Assembly: GCF_030323145.1 (NCBI RefSeq)
Contig: NZ_CP100470.1
Span: forward strand, 4,939,001 to 5,003,000
Length of the DNA stretch: 64,000 bases
Origin: Mesorhizobium sp. C432A
GTDB taxonomy: Bacteria > Pseudomonadota > Alphaproteobacteria > Rhizobiales > Rhizobiaceae
Direction: 5' to 3'
Positions 1-7,716 of this stretch are shown one piece after another. The notes beneath the pieces are model-generated. The model did not search any database, was not told the origin of the DNA, and saw nothing but the letters and a program-made list of their open reading frames with translations. The translations under genes were made by a program, and so were the position numbers. The stretch's first letter is position 1, and every line of letters begins with the position of its first letter.

Positions 1-265
1 GGAACGAGCGGGTGATGACGTCCTTGAGGATCTTGTTCAGCGCATGGCCGATATGGATGTTGCCGTTGGCGTAGGGCGGGCCGTCATGCAGCACGTATTT
101 TTCGCGGCCGGCCGCCTCCTCGCGCAGCTTGCGATAGAGGTCCATGTCCTGCCAGCGCTTGACCAGCAGCGGTTCCTTTTCCGGCAAGCCGGCGCGCATC
201 GGGAAATCCGTCTGCGGCAGGTAAAGCGTCTTGGAATAGTCGATCGTTTCAACAGTGTCGGTCAT
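1..265 (-). CDS. ileS: isoleucyl-tRNA synthetase, N-terminal part (cut by window edge)
   Basis: Cytoplasmic class I aminoacyl-tRNA synthetase that charges tRNA-Ile with isoleucine. The visible 88 residues contain the stretch [20 protein letters not shown], which carries the class I HIGH signature (here HIGH) and the usual IleS lead-in. The start at 265 gives [20 protein letters not shown], the normal N-terminus of rhizobial IleS. The gene runs off the left edge, so editing and tRNA-binding domains are not seen. ribF and a HAD phosphatase lie upstream on the same strand, but a block of unrelated genes separates them. Confidence 0.95.
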   Translation of the reverse strand, partial: MTDTVETIDYSKTLYLPQTDFPMRAGLPEKEPLLVKRWQDMDLYRKLREEAAGREKYVLHDGPPYANGNIHIGHALNKILKDVITRSF

Positions 266-497
266 TGGTCTGCCATATGCATTGCCCGGCGGGCGTAAAA
301 GCTCGGGCGTGAACTATCATGATTGGAAAAGCGCGAGGGGGCGCGCAAAACTCCCGGCGGCTCCGGCGGCGCTCAGGCCGCCCGGAACACCGGGCCTGTA
401 ATTCGTATCGTCAGCGCGCGAAGGCGTGAAAAGCTCGTCATTGCCGGGCTTTTAGCCGAGAAAGCCGCAGGAATAAAGCGTCTCTTGTTCGATTCAC

Positions 498-1303
498 TTA
501 CATCGCGAAGTCGAAGCGATAGGTGGTCGAGACGCCGACCGTGAACTGGTTACGGTCGCCGCGCTCCTTGACCAGGCTGGAATCGGCGGCCGGGCCCATC
601 AGGCGCGCATATTCGCCGAACAGGCTGGCGGTCATCGGATCGGTCACCTTCCAGGTGATGGCGCCACCAAGGCCGGTCGATTTCAGGCCGCCGCCAGGAT
701 GGTATTCGCTCAGGTCCGAGGCCGCAGCCTCCTTGGCGTTGACACCATAATAAGAGTCGAAATAGCCCGACGAGGCAAAGGACACGCGTGGTCCGCCCGA
801 AATTCTGACAGTCGGCGTCACGTCGTAGAAAGCATCGGCGGCGATGTCGGCGACAAAGCCATCATGGGCACGAATGCCATGGCGCAGTCGGCGCGGGCGC
901 GCAGCCAGTCCGTCGGATAGATTTCGAAGAAGCCGCCGACCTCACCGCCCCAGCGCACCGGGTCGAGGCCCTTGAGCTCATCCTTGCTGTCGCGGGAAAA
1001 CAGGAATTTTCCGGTCAGGCCGGCGCGGACGCCGCCATCGTCGACCAGCGCCAGCGAGATGTTGTCGTTGCGCGAGGTAAAGCGCGCGGCCGGGCCGGCC
1101 TTGCCCAGCGAGATGATCGGCGATGCGCTGAGCAGATAGCTGTTGGAGCCCTCGAATTTCGGCGCGACCATGCCGGTGGCGCCAAGCGTCAGGTACCAGT
1201 CGCCGGACATCCAGCCGAAGGCACCCTCGCCCGCATTGGCGGTGGACACAGTGAGCAGCGCCGAGGCGAGAAACAGCGGAATCGTCCAGACAATACGCAT
1301 CAT
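498..1303 (-). pseudogene. MipA/OmpV family outer-membrane protein, broken by one frameshift
   Basis: MipA/OmpV proteins are outer-membrane beta-barrels; some scaffold peptidoglycan synthesis. From 1303 the reading frame gives a signal peptide ending in ANAGEG, then GDWYLTLGATGMVAPKFEGS, typical of the family. The frame fails near 887. Downstream residues continue in another frame as LRHGIRAHDGFVADIAADAF and run to FDFAM at 498. Adding one base between the Asp codon and CTG at about 887 would restore a protein of about 267 residues, the family's normal size. Either a true pseudogene or an assembly error. The strong matches on both sides of the break make the family call firm and the disruption call moderate. 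Confidence 0.8.
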
Positions 1304-1463
1304 CACCCCATACGCGAAACAAACGGAGAGAACACCCGGCAGCCAAAGCCATGGCGCCGGTTCGGTAAAATTTGACTTAAAATCTACAGCAGTGGCGGCA
1401 ACTGCGACCCTGTTTTTTGCGCTGTGGCCCATTTGAACAGGGCGCCGCCGGGCCTGTGGCGAG

Positions 1464-1492
1464 TTGACAGAAATAGCGAGGTTGCCTAAATT
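1464..1492 (+). promoter_or_regulatory. sigma-70 promoter of the ArsR gene
   Basis: TTGACA at 1464-1469 and TAAATT at 1487-1492 are separated by 17 bp, a near-consensus housekeeping promoter. Transcription would start near 1499, only about 12 nt before the ATG at 1512, so the mRNA would have a very short leader with no Shine-Dalgarno sequence. Confidence 0.7.
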
Positions 1493-1495
1493 CGC

Positions 1496-1511
1496 GTTAG
1501 TGCAGACTAAC
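1496..1511. promoter_or_regulatory. inverted repeat, probable ArsR-family operator
   Basis: GTTAGT-GCAG-ACTAAC is a perfect 6-4-6 dyad that ends on the base before the ATG of the ArsR gene and covers the predicted transcription start. Its place between the promoter and the start codon fits autorepression by the encoded regulator. This is an inference from position and symmetry only. Confidence 0.6.
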
Positions 1512-1817
1512 ATGAACAGATGGACAGCGCTTGGCGACCCGACCAGGCGGACGATCTTCGAACTGCTGGTCGAACAACCCTGTTCGGTCGGGGAATTGGC
1601 TCGTGCGCTTCCTGTCACCCGGCCGGCGGTCTCGCAGCACCTGAAGGTGCTCAAGGACGCCGGCCTCGTGGCCAACACACGGCTAGGCAAGCAACGCATC
1701 TACCGGGTCGAACCGGAAGGCTTGGCCAGCCTGCGCGCCGAACTCGACCGGTTCTGGAGCAAGACCTTGGCGGCCTACAAAGTGGTCGTCGAACAGCCCT
1801 TGAAGGAGCAGGAATGA
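1512..1817 (+). CDS. ArsR-family winged-helix transcriptional regulator
   Basis: Small DNA-binding repressor of 101 residues. MNRWTALGDPTRRTIFELL is the hallmark N-terminus of this subgroup, followed by a recognition helix region RPAVSQHLKVLKDAGLV and the wing TRLGKQRIYRV. No metal-binding cysteine motif is present, so it is not a typical arsenic or cadmium sensor. The ATG at 1512 is chosen because the in-frame TTG at 1464 lies inside the -35 box. Its stop overlaps the next gene (ATGA), and an ArsR gene paired with an AHSA1/SRPBCC gene is a recurrent arrangement in actinobacteria and rhizobia. Confidence 0.9.
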   Translation: MNRWTALGDPTRRTIFELLVEQPCSVGELARALPVTRPAVSQHLKVLKDAGLVANTRLGKQRIYRVEPEGLASLRAELDRFWSKTLAAYKVVVEQPLKEQE

Positions 1818-2296
1818 GCACGCATCAACCGCCCGTGAGGCACTCCATCCTTGTCGAGGCTACGATCGCACATGCCTTCAAGGTCTTCACCGAGGACTTC
1901 GGCAGTTTCAAACCCAAAGAGCATAACCTGCTTGCGGTGCCGATCGCGGAGACGATCTTCGAACCCCGCGTTGGCGGTCACGTCTACGACCGCGGTGTGG
2001 ATGGCAGCGAGTGCCGCTGGGCACGGGTGCTGGCCTACGAGCCGCCGAACCGACTGCTTCTGAGTTGGGATATCAGCCCTCAATGGCAGATCGAGACCAA
2101 TCCGGACAGGACCAGCGAGTGGGAAGTCCGGTTTACGGCGGAGACGAATAGCCGGACCCGCGTCGAGATCGAGCATCGCAATCTCGAACGTCATGGCGAA
2201 GGCTGGGAAGGCGTGCGCTTTGGGATTGACGGTGATCGAGGCTGGCCGCTGTATCTCAGGCGATTCCAGGATCTTTTTGCCAGCAAGGTGACCTGA
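1814..2296 (+). CDS. SRPBCC/AHSA1-type protein
   Basis: A 160-residue protein of the START-like SRPBCC fold (activator of Hsp90 ATPase homologue 1 group), predicted cytoplasmic with a hydrophobic ligand pocket. Family features seen are ATIAHAFKVFTEDFGSF at the N-terminus, the central EPRVGGHVYDRGVDGSE and WARVLAYEPPNRLLLSWDI, and a C-terminal helix with HRNLERHGEGWEGVR. The start codon overlaps the ArsR stop in ATGA, so the two are translationally coupled. Ligand and reaction are unknown. Confidence 0.85.
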   Translation: MSTHQPPVRHSILVEATIAHAFKVFTEDFGSFKPKEHNLLAVPIAETIFEPRVGGHVYDRGVDGSECRWARVLAYEPPNRLLLSWDISPQWQIETNPDRTSEWEVRFTAETNSRTRVEIEHRNLERHGEGWEGVRFGIDGDRGWPLYLRRFQDLFASKVT

Positions 2297-2308
2297 AGGA
2301 GCACAATT

Positions 2309-2722
2309 ATGGAACCCTATTGGCTAAGCATCCTCGGTGTACTGATCCTCTGTCTTTTGTCAGTCGCGCTGGCGGTTTACTCGGGTTCGTCCAAGGGATT
2401 TGCCGGAGCGCTTTCCGGTCCGGTGATCCCGGCCGACGACGCCAATCTCCTCTACAGGATCGACCGCGTGCATATGAACTCGGTCGAGGCGCTGGCGCCT
2501 TTTGTCGTCCCGGCGGTGCTGGCCATGATGGTTGGCGTTGGGTCGGCCACGTTGGCGACCATTGTCTGGGTTCATGTGGCGATACGCCTGCTTCACCTGG
2601 GGGTTTACCTACGCGGCGGCAATGCCGCCAAGGGTGGCAGTGTCAGAACGATCGTCTACGTCTCTGGAGCGATCGTCACGCTTGTCCTCGTCCTTGTGAC
2701 TGGGTGGGCTGCCATAAATTGA
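2309..2722 (+). CDS. MAPEG family membrane protein
   Basis: Integral inner-membrane protein of 137 residues with about four hydrophobic segments. The block ANLLYRIDRVHMNSVEALAPFVV matches the MAPEG signature (membrane-associated proteins in eicosanoid and glutathione metabolism), where the RxxRxHxNxxE motif binds glutathione. It follows the SRPBCC gene by 12 bp with a GGAG site and is probably in the same operon. Substrate unknown. Confidence 0.85.
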   Translation: MEPYWLSILGVLILCLLSVALAVYSGSSKGFAGALSGPVIPADDANLLYRIDRVHMNSVEALAPFVVPAVLAMMVGVGSATLATIVWVHVAIRLLHLGVYLRGGNAAKGGSVRTIVYVSGAIVTLVLVLVTGWAAIN

Positions 2723-2850
2723 CACGTACGCGCGAACCTCAAGCCACCGACGCTTTGTTTGTTTGCTAGCCGTCGCCATCGGCTGGACGTCCGCTACAGC
2801 CGGGGCTAACCTCCCGGCAAGGTGCCAGGCGATTTCGAGGAGATGCAGCC

Positions 2851-3405
2851 ATGACCCTGCACGGTGATACCCTCAAAGATGCGATCGGCCGGACACGGGA
2901 CAAATGGGGGTGGTTCGTCGCGCTCGGCGTGCTGCTGCTCATCTTCGGCGGCATTGCCTTCGGCAATCTGTTCATCGCCACCGTCGCCTCGGTCTATGTC
3001 GTGGGCTGGCTGATGCTGATGGCCGGCATCATCGAGATCGTGCATGCCTTCGGCGTGAAGACCTGGAGTCGCTTCTTCTATTGGCTGCTCAGCGGCCTAC
3101 TTTATGCCGTTGCCGGTTGCTTTGCCTTCGACAATCCGCTGCTGGCCTCGACGGTGCTGACCTTGCTGCTGGCGGTGGCGCTGGTCGCTTCAGGCGCGCT
3201 CAGGGCCTGGGTCGGCTATAGCCACCGACCGGAAAAGGGCTGGGGCTGGGTCGTCGCGGCGGGCCTGATCAGCGTGCTGGCGGGGCTGACCATCGCCATG
3301 GGCTGGCCGGTCAACAGCCTGTGGGTGCTCGGCCTGTTCCTGGCCATCGACCTGATCTTCCAGGGCTGGAGCTTCATCGCTCTCGGACTGGCGTTGAAGA
3401 AGTAG
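2851..3405 (+). CDS. HdeD family (DUF308) acid-resistance-type membrane protein
   Basis: A 184-residue inner-membrane protein with six predicted transmembrane helices and the repeated DUF308 layout (VGWLMLMAGIIEIVHAFGVKTW, then GAVNSLWVLGLFLAIDLIF-like second half). HdeD proteins are linked to acid and general stress tolerance in enterobacteria; the role in rhizobia is not settled. A GAGGAG ribosome site lies just before the ATG. It converges on ribF with about 30 bp between. Confidence 0.85.
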   Translation: MTLHGDTLKDAIGRTRDKWGWFVALGVLLLIFGGIAFGNLFIATVASVYVVGWLMLMAGIIEIVHAFGVKTWSRFFYWLLSGLLYAVAGCFAFDNPLLASTVLTLLLAVALVASGALRAWVGYSHRPEKGWGWVVAAGLISVLAGLTIAMGWPVNSLWVLGLFLAIDLIFQGWSFIALGLALKK

Positions 3406-3434
3406 GGGCTTGAAGAGGTAAGCGGCCGGAAGGC

Positions 3435-4418
3435 TCAAAAAGCGATCGCGCTGTCCAACTGCGAAAGCGGCCTGACGCCGGCCAGCAGCGCGCGCGCCTC
3501 CGCCTCGTCGCGCTTCATTTGTGCCACCAGCGCATCGAGCCCATCGAACTTCACCTCGGGGCGCATAAAGCCGAAGAACGATACGTCGCAGATCTCACCA
3601 TAGAGATCGCCGGCAAAGTCGAAGACGAAGGTTTCGAGCAGCGGCGCGCCATTGTCGTCGACGGTCGGACGGCGGCCGAAGCTGGCCACACCGTCATAAA
3701 GCGTGCCATCGGCGCGGCGGAAGCGGACGGCATAAATCCCTTCCTTGAGAGTCGCTTCCGGAGAAAGCCTCATGTTGGCTGTCGGGAAGCCGAGCGTGCG
3801 GCCGAGTTGCTGGCCACCGATGACTTCGCTTTCGACAGTGAAGCGATAGCCGAGCAGGCCGGCGGCTTCGGCCACCTCGCCCTCGCAGAGCAGCGCGCGG
3901 ATACGACTCGACGACACCACCTCGGCGCCCTCGTCGCGAAAAGCGTCGACCAGGGTGACCCCGAACCCGTGGCGCTCGCCTGCCACCATCAGAAAGGCCG
4001 GGCCGCCTTGCCGGTCCTTGCCAAAGTGGAAATCGAAGCCGGTGACGGCATGGGTGATGCCGAGGTTCGTCTCCAGCACATCGGTTACGAAAGCCTCGGC
4101 CGACAGGCCGGCAAAGGCGCGCGTGAACGGCTGTTCGACGAGTGCGGCAAAGCCCAGATGCGACAACAGCCGCGCCTTCATCGGCGGCGGCGTCAACACG
4201 AACAGCGGCATATCCGGCCTGAACACCTTGCGCGGATGCGGCTCGAAGGTCAGCACCAGTGCCGGCACGCTGCGCCGCCCGGCTTCGGCAAGCGCGCGAT
4301 CGAGCACCGCCTGGTGGCCGCGATGGACGCCGTCGAAATTGCCGATCGCCACCACGCCGCCGCGCAAATGCGGCGGCAGCGGCGCGGTTGCTGAAATGTG
4401 TTCGAAAGCTGCGCTCAT
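3435..4418 (-). CDS. ribF: bifunctional riboflavin kinase / FAD synthetase
   Basis: Makes FMN from riboflavin and then FAD. The 327-residue length is standard. The N-terminal adenylyltransferase domain shows AIGNFDGVHRGHQ (residues about 24-36) and a second nucleotide motif SSSRIRALLCEG. The C-terminal flavokinase domain shows GRTLGFPTANM and YDGVASFGRRPTV. It follows the HAD gene with 9 bp between, so the two are co-transcribed. In many rhizobia this pair lies just upstream of ileS, as here apart from intervening genes. Confidence 0.95.
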   Translation of the reverse strand: MSAAFEHISATAPLPPHLRGGVVAIGNFDGVHRGHQAVLDRALAEAGRRSVPALVLTFEPHPRKVFRPDMPLFVLTPPPMKARLLSHLGFAALVEQPFTRAFAGLSAEAFVTDVLETNLGITHAVTGFDFHFGKDRQGGPAFLMVAGERHGFGVTLVDAFRDEGAEVVSSSRIRALLCEGEVAEAAGLLGYRFTVESEVIGGQQLGRTLGFPTANMRLSPEATLKEGIYAVRFRRADGTLYDGVASFGRRPTVDDNGAPLLETFVFDFAGDLYGEICDVSFFGFMRPEVKFDGLDALVAQMKRDEAEARALLAGVRPLSQLDSAIAF

Positions 4419-4427
4419 GCAGCAACC

Positions 4428-5288
4428 CTACCGCAGTCTCGGAATGACGGCGACCGGCCGGTAGCCGTGCTTTTGCAGAAAGGCTGCAAGCCTGGCGGGG
4501 TCCGGCTGCATGGGATCGCCATAGTCGCGCGCGTGAATGCCGCCCGAGACGTAAAGCACGTCGATGCCGTTGTCGGCGGCGCCCTTGACGTCGGTCATCA
4601 TGCCGTCGCCGATGGCCAGCACCTCGGTGCGCGCGACGTCTCGGCCTAGAAGCACGGCAACCTCCCGCAGCGCTACGTCATAGACCGGCGCATAAGGTTT
4701 TCCGGCGATCAGCGTGCGGCCGCCAAGCTGGGCATAGTCGCGCGCCAATGCGCCGGCGCACCAGATCATGCGCTCGCCGCGTTCGACCACGATGTCGGGA
4801 TTGGCGCAGATGAAAGGCAGGTTCCTGGCGCGCAGCCGGCGCAGCAGATCGGCGTAATCCTCAGGCGTTTCCACCTCGTCGTCGAACAGCCCGGTGCAGA
4901 CCGCGCCGGAGGCCTCGAACTCCTCGACGAGCTCGACGTCCAGACCGTCATAGAGGGTGAAATCGCGGTCGGCGCCGATATGGAAGATTTTTCGTGGGCC
5001 TTCGGCGATAAGGTCGCGGGTCACATCGCCTGAGGTCACGACGCGGTCGTAGGCGGCGGCGGGAACGCCGATCGCATTCATCTGCGCCACCACATCGGCA
5101 TTGCGGCGCGGCGAGTTGGTGATCAGGACGACCGGGACCTTCGCCGCACGCGCGGCGGCAAGCGCTTCGGCAGCCGCCGGAAAATGCCATTCGCCATTGT
5201 GGATCACCCCCCAGACATCGCACAGGATGGCCGAGTAGGCGCCCGACAAATCCGCGAGCGAGCCGATGATGTCAGGCGAATCCGCCAT
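4428..5288 (-). CDS. HAD-superfamily hydrolase, TIGR01459 family
   Basis: A 286-residue IIA-type HAD phosphatase-like protein. Motif I is ILCDVWGVIHNG (nucleophile Asp about residue 24), motif II is LITNSPRRN, the lysine motif is IAGKPYAPVY and motif IV is LAIGDGMMTDVKGA, so all catalytic positions are present. The cap domain lies between motifs II and III. Members are fixed in Alphaproteobacteria next to ribF; the physiological substrate is not established. Confidence 0.9.
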   Translation of the reverse strand: MADSPDIIGSLADLSGAYSAILCDVWGVIHNGEWHFPAAAEALAAARAAKVPVVLITNSPRRNADVVAQMNAIGVPAAAYDRVVTSGDVTRDLIAEGPRKIFHIGADRDFTLYDGLDVELVEEFEASGAVCTGLFDDEVETPEDYADLLRRLRARNLPFICANPDIVVERGERMIWCAGALARDYAQLGGRTLIAGKPYAPVYDVALREVAVLLGRDVARTEVLAIGDGMMTDVKGAADNGIDVLYVSGGIHARDYGDPMQPDPARLAAFLQKHGYRPVAVIPRLR

Positions 5289-5624
5289 GCCGTTTTCCTG
5301 CTGTGACGATCATTGCGAGAGCTGCAGCCGACGGTCCGCCGCAACCGGCCCCGCATTAACCGAAGCGTTTCATCCTGTCACCAGCTTTTCGGCACTTGCC
5401 AGGCTGTTGCGCAACGGGCTGATCGAAGGTTGCAACAGGCAGGAACCACCCTTCTCCGAGCTTCGGTCGATCGAAACAATGTCGCACCGCTGATCACCAG
5501 GGCCGAGTGGTTAACGAGCCTTGAAAAGATGGGCCGATGTTGAATGTATTTCAGCAACCTGAAATTTAACGATTTTGTGGGCATCTTCGGACCGATATTG
5601 GGTCCTGGCAGGGGTGCTGAAGGC
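5289..5624. other. 336-bp intergenic region between HAD gene and first VWA gene
   Basis: Divergent promoter region. I see a 10-bp palindrome GTTGCGCAAC at 5406-5415 and a TTGAAA at 5521 followed by only weak -10 candidates. No convincing gene; the possible N-terminal extension of the next CDS back to 5544 lacks a ribosome site. Confidence 0.5.
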
Positions 5625-7529
5625 ATGATCCGCAGATTTCTGAACGACAGACGCGGCAACTATGCCTTGATGACAGTGATCACCATGGTGCCCTTGATGG
5701 GCGCGCTGGCGCTTGCAATCGACTACACCGATCTCCTGCGCCAGAAGCAGAACATGCTGAACGCGCTGGATGCCGCCGGGATTGCCACGGCACAGCAGAT
5801 CGTCACCGGGGCGACCGACACGGCAGTCAAGGCCTATGCGAAGGATTTCTTCGAAGCCAATCTCGGAAAGGTCAGCTCGGCCAATACGGCCCTGACGGTG
5901 ACGCTGCCCAACAACAACGCAGGTGGCGGCACGCTGAAGCTGTGCGCCAGTTTGACGTTCCACCCCTATTTCCTGCCGGTGGCGGCCATGCTGATCGGAA
6001 GAACGTCCACCGATGCCAAAACCTCCGCGTGCTCCGAGATCCGCCTCAAGAACACGCTGGAAGTGTCTCTCGTGCTCGACAATTCCGGCTCCATGAGCAT
6101 CAACGGCTCCGGCACCGGCCAGCCGCGAATAGATTTGCTCAAGAAGGCCGCTACCGAGCTTGTCAATACGATGGCGCTCCAGGCCGCACAAATGAGGCAG
6201 GTCACCAGGCCGGTGCAGTTCTCGCTGGTCCCGTTTTCTGCGTCGGTCAATGTTGGCCCAGCCAACAAGGACGCAACCTGGATGGATACGACCGGCATTT
6301 CGCCAATCCATCACGAGAACTTTGATTGGCAGTTCATGTACAAGAACGCGTCATCTGGTTATGACTCGAATAAATACATTGAAAAGGTTGGCGGTGCTTA
6401 CTGGAAGCGCGGCACTGGCTGGGGCACCGGGCAATACGGCCAAAATACCACGGCGACGCGGTTCAGTCTCTTTGCAAACGACATGAAGGCCACGAGCTGT
6501 ACGAAAAAGAACTCGAACGGCAGTTGCAAGACCTCTGTGACCGCCCAATACGAAGCCTGGAAGGGCTGCGTGGAGGCGAGGCCGTATACCTATAATGACG
6601 ACGACACATCGCCGACCACGAGCACGCCCGCCACCATGTTCGTGCCGATGTTCGCCCCGGACGAAGCCGGCAATTTCTGGCTCGACACAACTCGCACCAG
6701 CACATCGACATGGGGTTACGCCAACAATTGGTGGATCGATTATTCCGACACGCTGACTGTCCCCAAACGCCAGGCGGATATGCGCAAGTATTTTCTGACA
6801 AAGCCCTGGGACGCAGCAGCCGCTGCGGCCGATGATGGACCCAATTCGGCATGCACGACCGCCGCGATCACGCCGTTGCAGGACATAACCACCACCGATG
6901 GCAAGAAAATCCTGACGGATGCCATCAATGCCATGGCCCCGACGGGCAACACCAACGTGCCGGAAGGGCTGGCCTGGGGCTGGCGGACGGTGTCGAGCAA
7001 CGAGCCTTTTACGCAAGGCCGGCCGAACACCGAAAGAGGCAACGACAAAGTGGTCATCGTCCTGACCGACGGCGCAAACACCTACAGCATCGGCCCCAGC
7101 AACGACATGACCAGCAACTACGCCAAGAATGGATCGACCTACGCCGCCTATGGCTACACCGGCCCTAATTTTCCGAAGCCAGTGGAGCCTGCGACCCGCC
7201 TGTTCGTCAACACGACCGTCGCCAAGACAACCTATACGGCGACCAACTACACGGCCGCGCTTGACGAGCAGATGCAAACCCTTTGCGCCAATGCGAAGAA
7301 TTCGAACATTCTCTTGATGACCGTCTCGCTCGACCTTGTTAGTTCCAAGCCGGCGGAAAAGACTGCCATAGATGCGCTCAAGAAATGCTCCTCGGATTCG
7401 CGCTTCCGCAAGGATCCGACCGACCCGAGCAAACCGGCGAAGCTGTACTGGAACGCGACCGGCGCCACCTTGTCGCAAAGTTTCAAGGAAATCGCCGACG
7501 AACTGTCGAACCTGCGCATCGTCAGCTGA
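5625..7529 (+). CDS. TadG-like protein with TadE-type anchor and von Willebrand A domain (copy 1)
   Basis: A 634-residue protein predicted to be anchored in the inner membrane by one N-terminal helix (NYALMTVITMVPLMGALALAI) that follows the RRG pattern of TadE/TadG pseudopilins, with the rest periplasmic. The VWA domain has a complete MIDAS: DNSGS at residue 152 and a TDG motif at about 482. A large aromatic-rich insert with several cysteines separates them. TadG-like proteins belong to Flp/Tad pilus clusters, but no other tad gene is nearby. The start at 5625 has CTGAAGG upstream and aligns with the paralogue; an in-frame ATG at 5544 would add 27 unlikely residues. Confidence 0.85.
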   Translation: MIRRFLNDRRGNYALMTVITMVPLMGALALAIDYTDLLRQKQNMLNALDAAGIATAQQIVTGATDTAVKAYAKDFFEANLGKVSSANTALTVTLPNNNAGGGTLKLCASLTFHPYFLPVAAMLIGRTSTDAKTSACSEIRLKNTLEVSLVLDNSGSMSINGSGTGQPRIDLLKKAATELVNTMALQAAQMRQVTRPVQFSLVPFSASVNVGPANKDATWMDTTGISPIHHENFDWQFMYKNASSGYDSNKYIEKVGGAYWKRGTGWGTGQYGQNTTATRFSLFANDMKATSCTKKNSNGSCKTSVTAQYEAWKGCVEARPYTYNDDDTSPTTSTPATMFVPMFAPDEAGNFWLDTTRTSTSTWGYANNWWIDYSDTLTVPKRQADMRKYFLTKPWDAAAAAADDGPNSACTTAAITPLQDITTTDGKKILTDAINAMAPTGNTNVPEGLAWGWRTVSSNEPFTQGRPNTERGNDKVVIVLTDGANTYSIGPSNDMTSNYAKNGSTYAAYGYTGPNFPKPVEPATRLFVNTTVAKTTYTATNYTAALDEQMQTLCANAKNSNILLMTVSLDLVSSKPAEKTAIDALKKCSSDSRFRKDPTDPSKPAKLYWNATGATLSQSFKEIADELSNLRIVS

Positions 7530-7552
7530 TCGGCGCGATCTTTCGAACAAGG

Positions 7553-7577
7553 CGCTCCGCCTCGGCGGGGCGTTTTG
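7553..7577 (+). terminator. Rho-independent terminator after VWA copy 1
   Basis: CGCTCCGCC (7553-7561) pairs with GGCGGGGCG (7564-7572, one G-U pair) and is followed by TTTT. It separates the two VWA genes into independent transcripts, or attenuates the second. Confidence 0.6.
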
Positions 7578-7716
7578 CGTTCGGCAGCTGGCGCATTTGG
7601 TTAGCGCCTGGTGAAGCGCTATCCGCGCAATCGAGCAGTTTCCCAAACCCGTCCTTCAACGTTTTGTGAAACTGTGGCGGCATTGAAGAATCCGCAGGCG
7701 GGGCCGCTTACATCAC

